Shown here one piece after another: positions 7,903 through 17,876 of a stretch of 64,000 nt of DNA. A program made the translations under genes and the position numbers. Origin of the DNA: Rhodocyclaceae bacterium. Its GTDB lineage: Bacteria; Pseudomonadota; Gammaproteobacteria; Burkholderiales; Rhodocyclaceae. The notes beneath the pieces were generated by a model. That model saw only the letters and a list, made by a program, of their open reading frames with translations, was not told the DNA's origin and did no database searches. The stretch is from contig JAJVIJ010000048.1 in the NCBI GenBank assembly GCA_022072095.1, forward strand, positions 1 through 64,000. Reading direction: 5' to 3'. Numbering within the stretch: position 1 is the stretch's first letter; each line of letters starts with the position of its first letter.

Positions 7903-8628
7903 ATGAATCCTGCCAACTGCTCGAAAACTGCCGCCATGCTGGTCTCGTCGGCGCTGCTGTGGTTCGCGCTGCCGGCCGGCGCCAGCACGATCTACAACTT
8001 CGCCTGTTTCGAGAACTGCGCCAACCTGGCCGCCGGTGCGCCGGCCCTGCTCGGCGCCCAGATGTCGATGGAGGTGGCCGATTACACGGTGACCGGTGCG
8101 ACCAACGACGTGACCTTCACCTTCAGAAACAATGTTGGTGTCGCATCGTCCATCACCGACATCTATTGGGATACAGGTACCACCGCATTGCTTGCGTCGA
8201 TCAACATCCTGAGCCAGTCGAGTGGGGTCAGCTTTGCGATGGGAGCGGACCCATCCAATGTCCCGGGCGCGACGAACATCAGCTTTACCGCGGACCAATC
8301 GGCGGACAGTGCCCCACCACCGATCGCGAGCGGCATCGACAGCAGTACGGAGTCACTGACCTTTCTCGCCACCTTGAGCGCGGGCAAGACCCTGGCCGAC
8401 GTCGTGGCCTCGATGAATTCGGCCACGGCCAGCGACCTGCGCGTCGCACTGCATGTGCAGGCGATCGCGGGCCAGAGCGCCGGCTTCGTCAACGGCAGCG
8501 GCGGTCCGCCACCGAACGGCACGCCGGAACCGGGGAGTATGGCACTGGTCCTCGCCGGACTCGGCGGGTTGGCTTGGGTCGTACGCCGACCGAAAGGGGG
8601 CACGGCCTCGGCGTCGGCCCGGTTCTGA
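7903..8628 (+). CDS. PEP-CTERM sorting domain protein 3
   Basis: Secreted protein of 241 residues: signal peptide to about LPAGAS, a beta-rich body with CFENC near the N-terminus, a Gly/Pro-rich linker (GGPPPNGTPEP), then the sorting helix (MALVLAGLGGLAWVV) and a basic tail (RRPKGG). I use the ATG at 7903; an in-frame TTG two codons earlier is less likely. It has its own sigma-54 promoter and upstream box and is followed by a rho-independent terminator. Function beyond surface sorting cannot be read from the sequence. Confidence 0.86.
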   Translation: MNPANCSKTAAMLVSSALLWFALPAGASTIYNFACFENCANLAAGAPALLGAQMSMEVADYTVTGATNDVTFTFRNNVGVASSITDIYWDTGTTALLASINILSQSSGVSFAMGADPSNVPGATNISFTADQSADSAPPPIASGIDSSTESLTFLATLSAGKTLADVVASMNSATASDLRVALHVQAIAGQSAGFVNGSGGPPPNGTPEPGSMALVLAGLGGLAWVVRRPKGGTASASARF

Positions 8629-8698
8629 GTTCAGCCCCTGAGCTCAATTTCGGACGCGTCTCATCCAGGCAGCCCCGCCCCGGGTGCCTGTTCCTGAT

Positions 8699-8729
8699 AA
8701 CGCCGCCAGCGGGCGGCGTTTTCTTTTTC
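8699..8729 (+). terminator. Rho-independent terminator after the PEP-CTERM gene 3
   Basis: A 9-bp perfect stem (AACGCCGCC / GGCGGCGTT, 8699-8707 and 8712-8720) with a 4-base loop, followed by TTCTTTTTC. It ends the rightward transcript about 70 bases after the stop and insulates it from the convergent mltB. Confidence 0.85.
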
Positions 8730-8759
8730 ACGGGTTCTCTCATCCGCTGGAAGGCCCGA

Positions 8760-9833
8760 TCAGAGCATGCCCAGCGCCCGTGCGAGCTGATGCACCGCCA
8801 TCGCATAGAAACTGCTGCGGTTGTAGCGTGTGATCGCGTAGAAATTGCGGTAGCCGAGCCAGAACTCCGTTTCCTCCCCGGGCGTTTCCAGATCGATCAG
8901 CGCGGCGGGCAAGCTCGGCTCGTTGCGCTCCGCGGTGCGCACCCCGGCAGCCACCAGTTCGGCAGCGGTGTGGCGCGGCTCGATGCCGGCCGCGAGCAAC
9001 CCTGCCACGGCGGCCTGATCGGCGACATCGACCGCTGCGGCGATGGGGCCACCTCGCTGCCAGCCGTGGGCCGCAAGATAATGGCCGATGCTCGCGAGCG
9101 TATCGGGCACGCTGTGATACAGGTCTCGCAAACCATCCTGATCGAAGTCCACGGCATAGCGCCGCCAGCTGCTCGGCAGGAACTGCGGCCAGCCCAACGC
9201 ACCGGCGTAGGAGCCGATGTAGTCACGCGCGACACGACCCTGTTCGCGTGCGAGCAGAAACAGCTCGGCCAGTTCGCGCCGAAACAACTGAGCACGCGGC
9301 GGATAGTGGAAGCCCAGTGTGGCCAGCGCCGACAGCGCCGCGTAACGTCCGGTCAGACGCCCGTAATAGGTCTCGACGCCGAGTATCGCGACCAGGATCT
9401 CGGCCGGGACACCATACGCTGCGCTGACTTCGGCAAGGGTCGACGCGTAATCCTTGGCAAACTCGAGGCCGGCACGAACGCGGCCCTCGTCCAGGAAGCG
9501 CGCGCGATAGCGTGCCCAGGAGCGCACGCCCGGACGCGTCGGCGGCTGGATCGCCCGGATCACGTCAGGCAGATACTCGGCCGCGCGCAATTCGCGCCGA
9601 AGCTGCGCTTCCGGAAAACCGTGCTCGGCCTGGAGCGCGGCGATGAAGTCTTCCACGTCAGGGTTGCCTTCGCTCGCCGCGGCGAGCGGCGGTGATGAAC
9701 GTAGCCGGTGCCGCGCTGCCAAGGCGGTCTGCGGCAACAGGGTGGGCATCGTCACCAGGCCGGCGACGGCTCCGGCCAACAAGCGTCGACGTGAAGGCGC
9801 GAGCGGACCCGCATCAGGACTTGTCGGAAACAT
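8760..9833 (-). CDS. mltB: Lytic murein transglycosylase (MltB family)
   Basis: Periplasmic exolytic enzyme that cuts peptidoglycan to 1,6-anhydromuropeptides. The 357-residue product has a Tat-like signal (SRRRLLAGAVAGLVTM), the catalytic segment ILGVETYYGRLTG with its glutamate, ALGWPQFLPSSWRRYAVDFDQDG and NRSSFYAMAVHQLA. The N-terminus lacks an obvious lipobox. Its start overlaps the end of tgpA by 20 bases, so it is the last gene of the moxR-DUF58-tgpA operon. Confidence 0.9.
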   Translation of the reverse strand: MFPTSPDAGPLAPSRRRLLAGAVAGLVTMPTLLPQTALAARHRLRSSPPLAAASEGNPDVEDFIAALQAEHGFPEAQLRRELRAAEYLPDVIRAIQPPTRPGVRSWARYRARFLDEGRVRAGLEFAKDYASTLAEVSAAYGVPAEILVAILGVETYYGRLTGRYAALSALATLGFHYPPRAQLFRRELAELFLLAREQGRVARDYIGSYAGALGWPQFLPSSWRRYAVDFDQDGLRDLYHSVPDTLASIGHYLAAHGWQRGGPIAAAVDVADQAAVAGLLAAGIEPRHTAAELVAAGVRTAERNEPSLPAALIDLETPGEETEFWLGYRNFYAITRYNRSSFYAMAVHQLARALGML

Positions 9834-11853
9834 CGTTCGATCTTCGCATGTTTGGCGGCAACGCCCGCCGCAGATCCCGAATCGCGCGCGTGGCCGAGCG
9901 GGCGTCGGCGCCGGCGTAGCGTGCGGCGGCATAATGCTTGGCGACCTCGCGCAGCGCCGCGTGGGCTTCGGGCCAATGCCGGCCGGCTCGCTCCGACCAA
10001 GCGAAGGGGCCTTCCCAGGCCGCACGAGCCAGCCCATGCTCAGCCAGCTTCCGCCCCACGCGCGCCCACTCGCGTTCGAGCGGATCGACGGTGCGCCACG
10101 CACTGCGTGTCGCCCACAGCACGTAGGCCAGCATCAGCAATCCGGCGGCCGTACCGAGCACGACGGCCACCTGCCGCCAGTCATTGGCATCGAGGCCGAC
10201 CCGCTGCAGCAGCTCGCGCTGACGTTGCAGGTTATAGCCCAGTACCCACTGGTTCCAGCCGTTGCTGGCCGCCTCGCGCACTTGACGCAGCGCGCGCAGC
10301 CAGGCCATGTCGGGGCGCCACAGGATCGGCATCGGCTCGCCGGCGGGCAGTGCCGCCGACAGTCCGGACTCGATGCGCGAAGGCTCGATCGCCGCTGTCG
10401 GATCGACGCGCTGCCACCCCTGACCGTCGATCCATACCTCCGCCCAGGCATGGGCATCGGACTGGCGCACGGTCACATAGCCGTCGAGCGCATTCAGCTC
10501 CCCCCCCTGGTAGCCGGTCACGACCCGCGCCGGCAGCCCGGCCGCACGCGCGAGCGTCACGAACGCGGCCGCGAAATGCTCGCAAAATCCGCGCCGGGTC
10601 TCGAACAGAAACTCATCCACGGCTTGGTCGCCGAGCAGCGGCGGCGACAGCGTATAGGTATAGGCCTCGCGTCGAAACCGCGTCAGGATGGCGAGCACGA
10701 TCGCGGCCGGCGTGCGCGCTTCGGCCGCCAACTCGCGCCCCAGGGACAGCGTGCGCGGATTGCGTCCGGCCGGCAGCGCCAGGGCCTCGGCAATGAGGCG
10801 CCGGTCTTCGGATGACCACGACACGCGCACGTGCGATTCGAGCCGGTAACGCTGACGCTGCGTGACGGGCAGGCGCGAGAGCAACTGGAAATCCGCGGTC
10901 AATACGCTGCCGGCGATCGCTGCGACGGGCTGCTCGAGCGCGAACAGTCCGTGCTTGTTGTGCGCCTCCATTGTCATCTCATAACGTATCGGCGGTCCGA
11001 GCGGTGCATACGGGCTGTCGGCCAGCACGCGGCGCGATTCGCCCGCACGCCAGACCCGGCCATCGAATCGGGACAGCACCGGCCCCCGCCAATAGAGCTC
11101 GCGTCCGAGCGGAACACGATCCTCGAAGCGCACGCGAAAGGCGACCGATTCGGACAGCACCAGCTCGCTGATCGAACCCGGTTCCATCGTCTCGCTCAGA
11201 CCGCTGCGGGCCATTTGGGCTTCGGTCGGAATGCCCCAGAGCGGCCCGGGCAAGCGTGGGAACAGCACAAAAAACAACAGCATGAATGGTATGGCCTGGG
11301 CCGACATCGCGGCACCCAGGCGCAGCGTTGCACGCCATTCGGCGGCCGGGTGATGCAGCACGATCAATGCACCGGTGACCAGCACGAAGCCGGCGACTAG
11401 CCCGGCACCGGCGAGCATCGATTGCGAATGCAGACAGGCGGCGAACAGCAGAAAGTAGCTCAGCAGTATCGCCGCATACGCATCGCGTGGCCGCTGCAAT
11501 TCGTGCAGCTTCAGTGGCAGGAAGAGCAGCAACAAGGCGATGCCCGGCGCGCGGCCGAACGGGTTGCGAAAATGCGCCACCACCAGAGCGAGGCCGACAA
11601 GCGCGAGTGCGACGCGCACCAAGCGCCCTGCCGGCGGGATTCGCTGCCAGCCGATCAGGAACCGCCAAGCGAGCAGCGCCAGTGCAAGCAATGCAATATC
11701 CGGCGGCACATAGACCGCGTGCAAGAGCATGGCCGACAAGGCCGCGACGGCCAGCCAGGCTTGCTGCTTGCGTGTCGGCGCGGGCGTGATGGAGGGTAGC
11801 GACGTTTGATCCCCCTCCCCCTGTGGCCGACGCTTCGCTCGCAGCCAACTCAT
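9814..11853 (-). CDS. tgpA: TgpA-type transglutaminase-like membrane protein
   Basis: A 679-residue protein: several membrane helices in the first about 200 residues, then a periplasmic transglutaminase domain with the Cys-His-Asp triad (RRGFCEHFAAAF; SDAHAWAEVWIDG; RVDPT), one more helix (VVLGTAAGLLMLAYVLW) and a C-terminal DUF4129-like tail. P. aeruginosa TgpA is essential and thought to act on the cell envelope; its substrate is not settled. It follows the DUF58 gene by 13 bases and overlaps mltB, fitting a periplasmic role. Confidence 0.9.
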   Translation of the reverse strand: MSWLRAKRRPQGEGDQTSLPSITPAPTRKQQAWLAVAALSAMLLHAVYVPPDIALLALALLAWRFLIGWQRIPPAGRLVRVALALVGLALVVAHFRNPFGRAPGIALLLLFLPLKLHELQRPRDAYAAILLSYFLLFAACLHSQSMLAGAGLVAGFVLVTGALIVLHHPAAEWRATLRLGAAMSAQAIPFMLLFFVLFPRLPGPLWGIPTEAQMARSGLSETMEPGSISELVLSESVAFRVRFEDRVPLGRELYWRGPVLSRFDGRVWRAGESRRVLADSPYAPLGPPIRYEMTMEAHNKHGLFALEQPVAAIAGSVLTADFQLLSRLPVTQRQRYRLESHVRVSWSSEDRRLIAEALALPAGRNPRTLSLGRELAAEARTPAAIVLAILTRFRREAYTYTLSPPLLGDQAVDEFLFETRRGFCEHFAAAFVTLARAAGLPARVVTGYQGGELNALDGYVTVRQSDAHAWAEVWIDGQGWQRVDPTAAIEPSRIESGLSAALPAGEPMPILWRPDMAWLRALRQVREAASNGWNQWVLGYNLQRQRELLQRVGLDANDWRQVAVVLGTAAGLLMLAYVLWATRSAWRTVDPLEREWARVGRKLAEHGLARAAWEGPFAWSERAGRHWPEAHAALREVAKHYAAARYAGADARSATRAIRDLRRALPPNMRRSNDVSDKS

Positions 11854-11866
11854 CGCCGGGGACTCA

Positions 11867-12826
11867 TCACGTGACCGCTTCGCCGAACAGTGCGAGCGCG
11901 CGCAAACAGCGTTCGAGCTGCAGGCGCCCACGCCCGCGGGATATCGAATCACCCGGCAGGGACAATGCGTACTCGGCACCCATCGCCTCGGCATCCAGCA
12001 CCCAGCGAGCGAGGCGCGACAGGCGCTGCTCGGCATCCATCTGAGCAGGCAGGTCCGCGTAGTCGAGCACGCAGTCCAGCCCGGCTGCTGCGTCGAAGCT
12101 CTTGGTCAGCAGCGGGCTGCCACGTGCGACCTGCTTCCACGCAACCCGGCGCGGCGAGTCGGCCGCTTGAAAGCGTCGCAAGCCGGCAAAGTCCTCGTCA
12201 CCTTCGACGCGTGCGGGCGCAGTGCCCACAGATGTCGTGCGCCATGGCAGCGGCGGTGCCGATTGTTCGGGCCGCGGGTAGACGAGGCAGCGCGCCGGCA
12301 ACATGGCATAGCCCCAGGCGCGCACCAGGCCGAGCGGGTAGCGCGTTTCAATCGTGATGCGTCCGGCCTGACACCAGCCACGGCGTCGCGTCGTGCATTG
12401 CAGCACCAGCTCGTATTCCGACTCGGCTGCCAGATCGAGCGTCTGACCCGGTTCATCGGCGAAATGCAGCGTAACGGCCGGCCGCACGCGGTTGGCCGGG
12501 TTGCGCACGACCACGCGCAGGCGCGCGGGCTCCCCCAGAAACACCGCGTCTTCGTGCCCGCTGCGCAGCGACAGGCCGAACAGATTGCGGAAGCAGTGCA
12601 GCATGGCGACCATGCCCAGGCCGGCGAGCAGGAAGGTGAGCAGATAAGCCAGGCTGAGCGCGTAGTTCATCGCCCCAACCAGGGCCAGCAGCACCGTGAC
12701 CGCGTAAGCAAGGCCGACGCGCGTGGGCAGCACGAATATCCGCCGCTGCCGCAACTGCACCGGCTCCGTCTCGTAGCCGGACAGGCGGAACAACCAGCGC
12801 GCCAGAAAGCCATCGGCCATGAGCAT
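11867..12826 (-). CDS. DUF58 domain protein
   Basis: Protein of 319 residues with two membrane helices near residues 30-75 (VGLAYAVTVLLALVGAMNYALS; LAYLLTFLLAGLGMVAML) and a C-terminal DUF58/vWA-like region (GDEDFAGLRRFQAADSPRRVAWKQVARG). DUF58 proteins accompany MoxR ATPases and TgpA; the trio is thought to form a chaperone-like module for envelope proteins. The start may be either ATG at 12826 or 12820. Confidence 0.88.
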   Translation of the reverse strand: MLMADGFLARWLFRLSGYETEPVQLRQRRIFVLPTRVGLAYAVTVLLALVGAMNYALSLAYLLTFLLAGLGMVAMLHCFRNLFGLSLRSGHEDAVFLGEPARLRVVVRNPANRVRPAVTLHFADEPGQTLDLAAESEYELVLQCTTRRRGWCQAGRITIETRYPLGLVRAWGYAMLPARCLVYPRPEQSAPPLPWRTTSVGTAPARVEGDEDFAGLRRFQAADSPRRVAWKQVARGSPLLTKSFDAAAGLDCVLDYADLPAQMDAEQRLSRLARWVLDAEAMGAEYALSLPGDSISRGRGRLQLERCLRALALFGEAVT

Positions 12827-12840
12827 GCGCCGTGCGACGC

Positions 12841-13794
12841 TCAGGGGATAGGCACCGCTTGCAGCAGCCGCTTCGCCCGTTCGGCGTGGGTCAGGCCGGC
12901 CAGTTCGGCCGACGCTTGCAGGCGATGCGCCGCGACCGACGGGAAGACCGCCTGCACATCCTCCGGCACGACGAAGCCGCGTCCCGCAAGCAAGGCCCAG
13001 GCGCGGGCCGCAGCCACGAGGCCCAGTGCCGCGCGTGGCGACAGGCCGTGCAGGCAATCCTTCACGGTGCGGGTGTGAGCCACCAGTGCCTGCACATAAT
13101 CGATCAGTGCGTCGGACGCCCGGATCGCACGCGCATCGAGCTGTAGTCGCAGCAGGCTCTCGGTATTCATCACCGCCTGCAGTCCGGACAGCAATTCTCG
13201 CCGGCTGCGTCCCGCGAGCAGCGCGCGTTCCGCGCGCGCATCCGGGTAGCCCAGTTCGATGCGCATCAGGAAGCGATCGAGCTGCGATTCGGGCAGGGCA
13301 AAGGTGCCCAATTGACTGCTCGGGTTCTGCGTCGCGATCACGAAGAAAGGTTCCGGCAAGCGCCGGGTCTCGCCCTCCGCCGTGACCTGGTGCTCCTCCA
13401 TGGCCTCGAGCAGCGCACCCTGGGTCTTGGGGGTCGCGCGGTTGATTTCATCGGCCAGCAAGACCTGCGTGAACACCGGTCCCGGATGGAATCTGAACCG
13501 GCTCTCGCGCCGGTCATATACGGACACGCCGATGATGTCCGCCGGCAGCATGTCGCTGGTGAACTGGATGCGCTGAAAGCGCAGGCCCAGGAGCTGCGCG
13601 AGCGTATGGGCCAGCGTGGTCTTGCCGACGCCGGGAAGATCCTCGATCAGCAGATGTCCGCCCGCGATCAGGCAAGTCATCGCCAGCTTGATCGCCTGCT
13701 CCTTGCCAACGATGATCTCGCCGGCACGCGCCAGCACATCGAGCACCGCACCCGTCGGCTCGGCGGCGGGACTGATTACAATCGCGTCATTCAC
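12841..13794 (-). CDS. MoxR-family AAA+ ATPase
   Basis: 317-residue AAA+ ATPase. Walker A is GVGKTT (LIEDLPGVGKTTLAHTLA), Walker B is LLADEINRATPKTQGALLEAMEE, and sensor 1 is VIATQNPSSQLGTFALPESQLDRFLMRI. MoxR ATPases act as chaperones in metal insertion or complex assembly, usually with vWA proteins. The best start is the GTG at 13794 after GGTGGGACC. It heads the leftward operon and is divergent from the histone-deacetylase-like gene, 76 bases away. Confidence 0.93.
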   Translation of the reverse strand: MNDAIVISPAAEPTGAVLDVLARAGEIIVGKEQAIKLAMTCLIAGGHLLIEDLPGVGKTTLAHTLAQLLGLRFQRIQFTSDMLPADIIGVSVYDRRESRFRFHPGPVFTQVLLADEINRATPKTQGALLEAMEEHQVTAEGETRRLPEPFFVIATQNPSSQLGTFALPESQLDRFLMRIELGYPDARAERALLAGRSRRELLSGLQAVMNTESLLRLQLDARAIRASDALIDYVQALVAHTRTVKDCLHGLSPRAALGLVAAARAWALLAGRGFVVPEDVQAVFPSVAAHRLQASAELAGLTHAERAKRLLQAVPIP

Positions 13795-13870
13795 GGTCCC
13801 ACCCTGTCCTGCCCGGTTCCATCCCGCTACTTCCCATTGCCAACATTCCAACTCATCCTGTCTTCGTGCC

Positions 13871-14794
13871 TTGAACACCGCCCTGATCTCGCACCCCGAC
13901 TGCGCCCGGCACAACATGGGCGACTATCACCCGGAATCACCGGAGCGCCTGCATGCCATCCATGACCGCCTGATCGCCTCCGGCCTCGACATGTACCTTG
14001 CCACGTACGAGGCCCCGTTGGCAACCGAGGTGCAGCTGGCACGCGCGCACGATCCTGCCTACATCCGCCGCATCATGGACGCGAGCCCCGAGCAGGGCAT
14101 CGTCCATCTCGACCCCGATACGGCGTTATGTCCGTACACGGTTATGGCGGCGCTGCGTGCAGCCGGCGCCGGCATACTGGCAGTCGATCTGCTCATGGGC
14201 GGCCGTGCCGAAAACGCATTCTGTCTCGTGCGTCCGCCTGGCCATCATGCGGAACGCAGTCAGGCCATGGGATTCTGTTTCTTCAACAACATCGCCGTCG
14301 CCGCGCTGCACGCGCTGACGATGCACGGGCTGCGACGGGTGGCGATCGTCGATTTCGATGTGCACCACGGTAACGGCACCGAAGACATTTTTTCCAGCGA
14401 CCCGCGCGTACTGATGGTAAGCACCTTTCAACACCCCTTCTACCCCTACTCGGGCACCGACGCGCCGACGCCGAACATGGTCAACGTGCCGCTCGCGGCG
14501 GGCGCGAACGGCGACGATTTCCGCGGCGCGGTCCAGGATGTCTGGCTGCCGGCCCTCGCACGCCACCGTCCCGAAATGATCCTGATTTCCGCAGGATTCG
14601 ACGCGCACATCGAGGACGACATGGCCTCCTTGCGGCTGCGGGAGGCCGATTACGTCTGGGTGACGAGTGAGCTCAAACGCGTCGCACAGGCCCACGCAGG
14701 CGGGCGGATCGTGTCGATGCTCGAAGGCGGCTACGCACTGCCGGCCCTGGCCCGCAGTGTCGAGGCCCACATTCGCGCGCTTGCGGACCTTTGA
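13871..14794 (+). CDS. Histone deacetylase family protein (zinc deacylase)
   Basis: Class II HDAC-like arginase-fold enzyme; bacterial members deacetylate acetylpolyamines or small amides. The 307-residue product has RPPGHHAERSQAMGFCFFNN, zinc ligands in DFDVHHGNGTED and SAGFDAHIEDD, and the C-terminal MLEGGYALPAL. The start is inferred as TTG at 13871, which gives the family's typical MNTALISHPDC beginning; no closer ATG fits and the ribosome binding site is weak. The physiological substrate is unknown. Confidence 0.88.
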   Translation: MNTALISHPDCARHNMGDYHPESPERLHAIHDRLIASGLDMYLATYEAPLATEVQLARAHDPAYIRRIMDASPEQGIVHLDPDTALCPYTVMAALRAAGAGILAVDLLMGGRAENAFCLVRPPGHHAERSQAMGFCFFNNIAVAALHALTMHGLRRVAIVDFDVHHGNGTEDIFSSDPRVLMVSTFQHPFYPYSGTDAPTPNMVNVPLAAGANGDDFRGAVQDVWLPALARHRPEMILISAGFDAHIEDDMASLRLREADYVWVTSELKRVAQAHAGGRIVSMLEGGYALPALARSVEAHIRALADL

Positions 14795-14901
14795 GGCGGA
14801 TCTTCGAGGCACCAGGCCCAGGGCCCGGGCACTGCCACGCGGAACTTGAATTGGTGCCGCACGGCGCCATCTGCATCGGGACAGATCTTCCGGAGAACTC
14901 G

Positions 14902-15330
14902 ATGGAACTCGCCTGCCCCCATTGCGGCACCCGCAACCGTGTACCCGAGCCGCGCATCACCGAGCGCCCGTCCTGCGGTCGATGTCATGGCGAGCTTTGG
15001 CCGGACGCACCGCTCGAACTCGATCGGCCCAGGTTCGAGTCGCTGCTGCGCAAGGATCAGCTGCCGATGCTGGTGGACTTCTGGGCGGCCTGGTGCGGCC
15101 CCTGCCGGGCCATGGCGCCCGTGTTCGCGGAGCTGGCCAGGCCTTACATCGGGCGTGTTCGTTTCGCCAAGGTCGATACCGATGCGGAAACCGAGCTCGC
15201 CGGTCACTATGGAATTCGCAGCATCCCGACGCTGGTATTGTTCGCGCACGGTCGGGAACACGCTCGCATTGCCGGCGCGATGTCCGCCACGTCGCTGCGC
15301 ACCTGGCTCGACACGCAGCTCGCGCGCTGA
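14902..15330 (+). CDS. trxC: Thioredoxin TrxC (zinc-ribbon thioredoxin 2)
   Basis: Cytoplasmic disulfide reductase. The 142-residue protein begins with two CxxC pairs (ACPHCG at residues 4-9; SCGRCHGELW) that bind zinc in thioredoxin 2, then the thioredoxin fold with WCGPC (DFWAAWCGPCRAMAP). The ATG at 14902 follows CGGAGAACTCG. A separate thioredoxin-domain gene, cnoX, lies 135 bases downstream. Confidence 0.93.
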   Translation: MELACPHCGTRNRVPEPRITERPSCGRCHGELWPDAPLELDRPRFESLLRKDQLPMLVDFWAAWCGPCRAMAPVFAELARPYIGRVRFAKVDTDAETELAGHYGIRSIPTLVLFAHGREHARIAGAMSATSLRTWLDTQLAR

Positions 15331-15465
15331 CGGCACCCGGGTGGAGCCGAAAACTCGGGTGTCGGTGGCCGACAGAAGCTTCGTGCCGGTTCGTGCCAAA
15401 ATGCTACGCGTCGTTCAGCCTTTCTGCATGGATCCAACTTCCAAACCTTCCACAAGAGTGCATTC

Positions 15466-16332
15466 ATGAACCCCTACGTGCTCGACGTCTCGCTACAGGA
15501 TTTTCAGGCCAAGGTACTTGATGCTTCGGTCCGTGTTCCTGTGCTGGTGGACTTCTGGGCGTCGTGGTGCGGCCCCTGCCGCACGCTCGGCCCCATCCTC
15601 GACAAGCTTGCCGATGAATATGACGGAAAATTCATCGTCGCCAAGGTCGACACGGACGCGAATCAGGAGCTTGCCGGGCATTTCGGCGTGCGCAGCATCC
15701 CCAGCGTGAAGCTGATCGTGAACGGCGAGCTGGTCGACGAGTTCACCGGTGCACTGCCGGAATCACAGATCCGCGCGTTCATCGAACCCTGGTTGCCTTC
15801 CTCGGCCGAGCCCTTGCGTGCCGAGGCACGCGCAGCGAGCGCCCGCGGTGCACGCGACGAAGCCTTGGCGCTGCTGCAACAAGCGCAGGCGCTGGAACCC
15901 GGCAACGAAGCGATCGCACTCGACCTGACCGAACTGATGCTCGATTCTGGCGCGCTCGCCGACGCCCGCCAGCGCCTCGACCAGCTCACCGATGGCCAGG
16001 ATACGGCGCGCATCGACGCATTGCGGGCGCGCCTTGCGATGGCGGAACGGGTCGGCTCGCTCGGCGAACTGTCGGCCCTCGATGCCGCGGTTCGCGCCGA
16101 CCCCGACAATCTGGATGCTCGACAGCGATGGGCACAGGCCCTCGCGGCCAGCCAGGATTACGCACGTGCCTTCGCCGAATATCTGGAAATCGTGCGCCGC
16201 GACCGCCATTTCGGCGACGATGCCGGTCGCAAGGGCATGATCGAGCTGTTCGATCTGCTCGGCTCGAACGAGCTGTATCACGACCTGGTGCGTCGCTACC
16301 GGCGGGAACTGGCGGCGTTGCTGAACTGCTGA
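15466..16332 (+). CDS. cnoX: CnoX/YbbN-like thioredoxin-TPR protein
   Basis: Protein of 288 residues: an N-terminal thioredoxin domain with WCGPC (DFWASWCGPCRTLGP) and a C-terminal TPR region (about residues 115-280). E. coli CnoX has a non-reducing SxxC active site and acts as a holdase that hands substrates to GroEL; this one keeps the full WCGPC, as I recall for other non-enteric CnoX, so it may combine redox and holdase roles. No signal peptide. Confidence 0.88.
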   Translation: MNPYVLDVSLQDFQAKVLDASVRVPVLVDFWASWCGPCRTLGPILDKLADEYDGKFIVAKVDTDANQELAGHFGVRSIPSVKLIVNGELVDEFTGALPESQIRAFIEPWLPSSAEPLRAEARAASARGARDEALALLQQAQALEPGNEAIALDLTELMLDSGALADARQRLDQLTDGQDTARIDALRARLAMAERVGSLGELSALDAAVRADPDNLDARQRWAQALAASQDYARAFAEYLEIVRRDRHFGDDAGRKGMIELFDLLGSNELYHDLVRRYRRELAALLNC

Positions 16333-16341
16333 GGTCCACGC

Positions 16342-17124
16342 ATGATCCCGTGGCTAGCGCCCGGTCAGCCGTTTCCGGACATTGACCGGGCACTGGCAAC
16401 ACCCAACGGCTTGCTGGCGGCGGGTGGCGAGCTGTCGCCCGCACGCCTGCTCGATGCGTACCGACGTGGCATCTTTCCATGGTTCAACCCGGGCGAGCCG
16501 ATACTTTGGTGGAGCCCGGATCCAAGGATGGTGCTATTTCCGGAGGAGATCAGGATCGCGCGTTCCTTGAAGCGCCGGCTGCGCCGGGCCGATTACACGA
16601 TCGCGTTCGATCGCGATTTCGACGCGGTCGTGCGTGCCTGCGCCGGCCCGCGGCGAGGCGCCCGGGGGACCTGGATCACGCCGGCGATGCGTGCGGCCTA
16701 TGGCCGCCTGCATCGGCTCGGCCACGCGCACTGCATCGAAATGTACGTCGCCGCTACCCTGGTCGGAGGGCTGTACGGTGTCGCGCTGGGTCGGGTATTC
16801 TTCGGAGAATCGATGTTCAGCCACATCCCGACTGCTTCGAAAATCGCGTTGGCACATCTCGCGGCGACCTTGCACCACAAAGGGTTCGTGCTCATCGATT
16901 GCCAGGTCCCGAGTGCTCACCTGGCCAGTCTGGGAGCGCGCGAACTGCCGCGATCGGCCTTCGCGGCCTTGCTGCGGCAACATGTCGACGATAGCCGACC
17001 CGCCGAGCGGACCACATCCTGGCGACATTGGGTGGCTGAACCTGCGGTGCCGAGCCTGACGGACACCACGTCCATGGAAACCTTGCAGACTCCGTACGGA
17101 GACCTTCATGACACAGCTCGGTGA
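16342..17124 (+). CDS. aat: Leucyl/phenylalanyl-tRNA--protein transferase
   Basis: Adds Leu or Phe to N-terminal Arg/Lys, creating ClpS-recognised N-degrons. The 260-residue protein has the family stretches [57 protein letters not shown] and the late [17 protein letters not shown]. It begins 9 bases after cnoX and its end overlaps bpt by 17 bases. The C-terminal about 25 residues beyond the usual domain are not conserved to my eye. Confidence 0.95.
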   Translation: MIPWLAPGQPFPDIDRALATPNGLLAAGGELSPARLLDAYRRGIFPWFNPGEPILWWSPDPRMVLFPEEIRIARSLKRRLRRADYTIAFDRDFDAVVRACAGPRRGARGTWITPAMRAAYGRLHRLGHAHCIEMYVAATLVGGLYGVALGRVFFGESMFSHIPTASKIALAHLAATLHHKGFVLIDCQVPSAHLASLGARELPRSAFAALLRQHVDDSRPAERTTSWRHWVAEPAVPSLTDTTSMETLQTPYGDLHDTAR

Positions 17125-17857
17125 CCCCCATTTCCGTATCCTGCAGTTCTACACCACGGCGCCCTATGCCTGCTCCTATCTCCCGGGCCATAGCGCGCGC
17201 TCACAGGTCGCCACGCCGACGCACCTGATCAACACCGAGGTGTACGGCGAACTGGTCCGCGCCGGCTTTCGACGCAGCGGTGCGTTTACCTATCGACCGT
17301 ATTGCGATGCATGCCAGGCATGTATCCCGGTGCGTATTCCGGTCGCCGCATTCACACCGAATCGCAGCCAGAGGCGCGCCGAACGCCGGCACGCCCGGGT
17401 CGAGGTCCGCGAAGCGCCGTTGAAGTTTCGCGAAGAACACTACGCGCTGTATCTGCGCTATCAGCTCGCACGGCATGCCGGTGGCGGCATGGATCAGGAC
17501 AGCCGTGAACAATATGGCCTGTTCCTGCTGAAAAGTCAGGTCACGACGAGACTGTTCGAATTCCGCGAGGACGGCACGCTATGCATGGTGTCCATCGTCG
17601 ATCAGCTCGATGATGGGCTGTCCTGCGTCTACACCTTCTACGAGCCATCGCTGTCGGCGACGAGTCTGGGGACCTTCGCCATCGTCTGGCATGCGCGGCT
17701 ATGCCACCGACTGGGATTGCCCTACCTGTATCTCGGATACTGGATACCCGAAAGCCGCAAGATGGCCTACAAGTCGCGCTTCCGGCCGCTGGAAGCCCGC
17801 ATGGCGGGCAGTTGGCGACGGCTCAGCGACGCCGAACTCGACACCGGCCTGCTATAG
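17108..17857 (+). CDS. bpt: Aspartate/glutamate leucyltransferase (Bpt)
   Basis: Transfers Leu from Leu-tRNA to proteins with N-terminal Asp or Glu. The 249-residue protein resembles eukaryotic ATE1, with PCSYLPG-like [18 protein letters not shown], the cysteine motif [15 protein letters not shown], and the C-terminal [20 protein letters not shown]. Overlap with aat places both N-degron transferases in one transcription unit. It converges with galE, whose stop is 19 bases away. Confidence 0.95.
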   Translation: MTQLGDPHFRILQFYTTAPYACSYLPGHSARSQVATPTHLINTEVYGELVRAGFRRSGAFTYRPYCDACQACIPVRIPVAAFTPNRSQRRAERRHARVEVREAPLKFREEHYALYLRYQLARHAGGGMDQDSREQYGLFLLKSQVTTRLFEFREDGTLCMVSIVDQLDDGLSCVYTFYEPSLSATSLGTFAIVWHARLCHRLGLPYLYLGYWIPESRKMAYKSRFRPLEARMAGSWRRLSDAELDTGLL

Positions 17858-17876
17858 CACCCGCACAGGGCATGGA

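Noticed and set aside
7959-9695. A 578-codon plus-strand frame through PEP-CTERM gene 3 and across mltB
   Set aside because: It overlaps two recognised genes in other frames and crosses a strong terminator.
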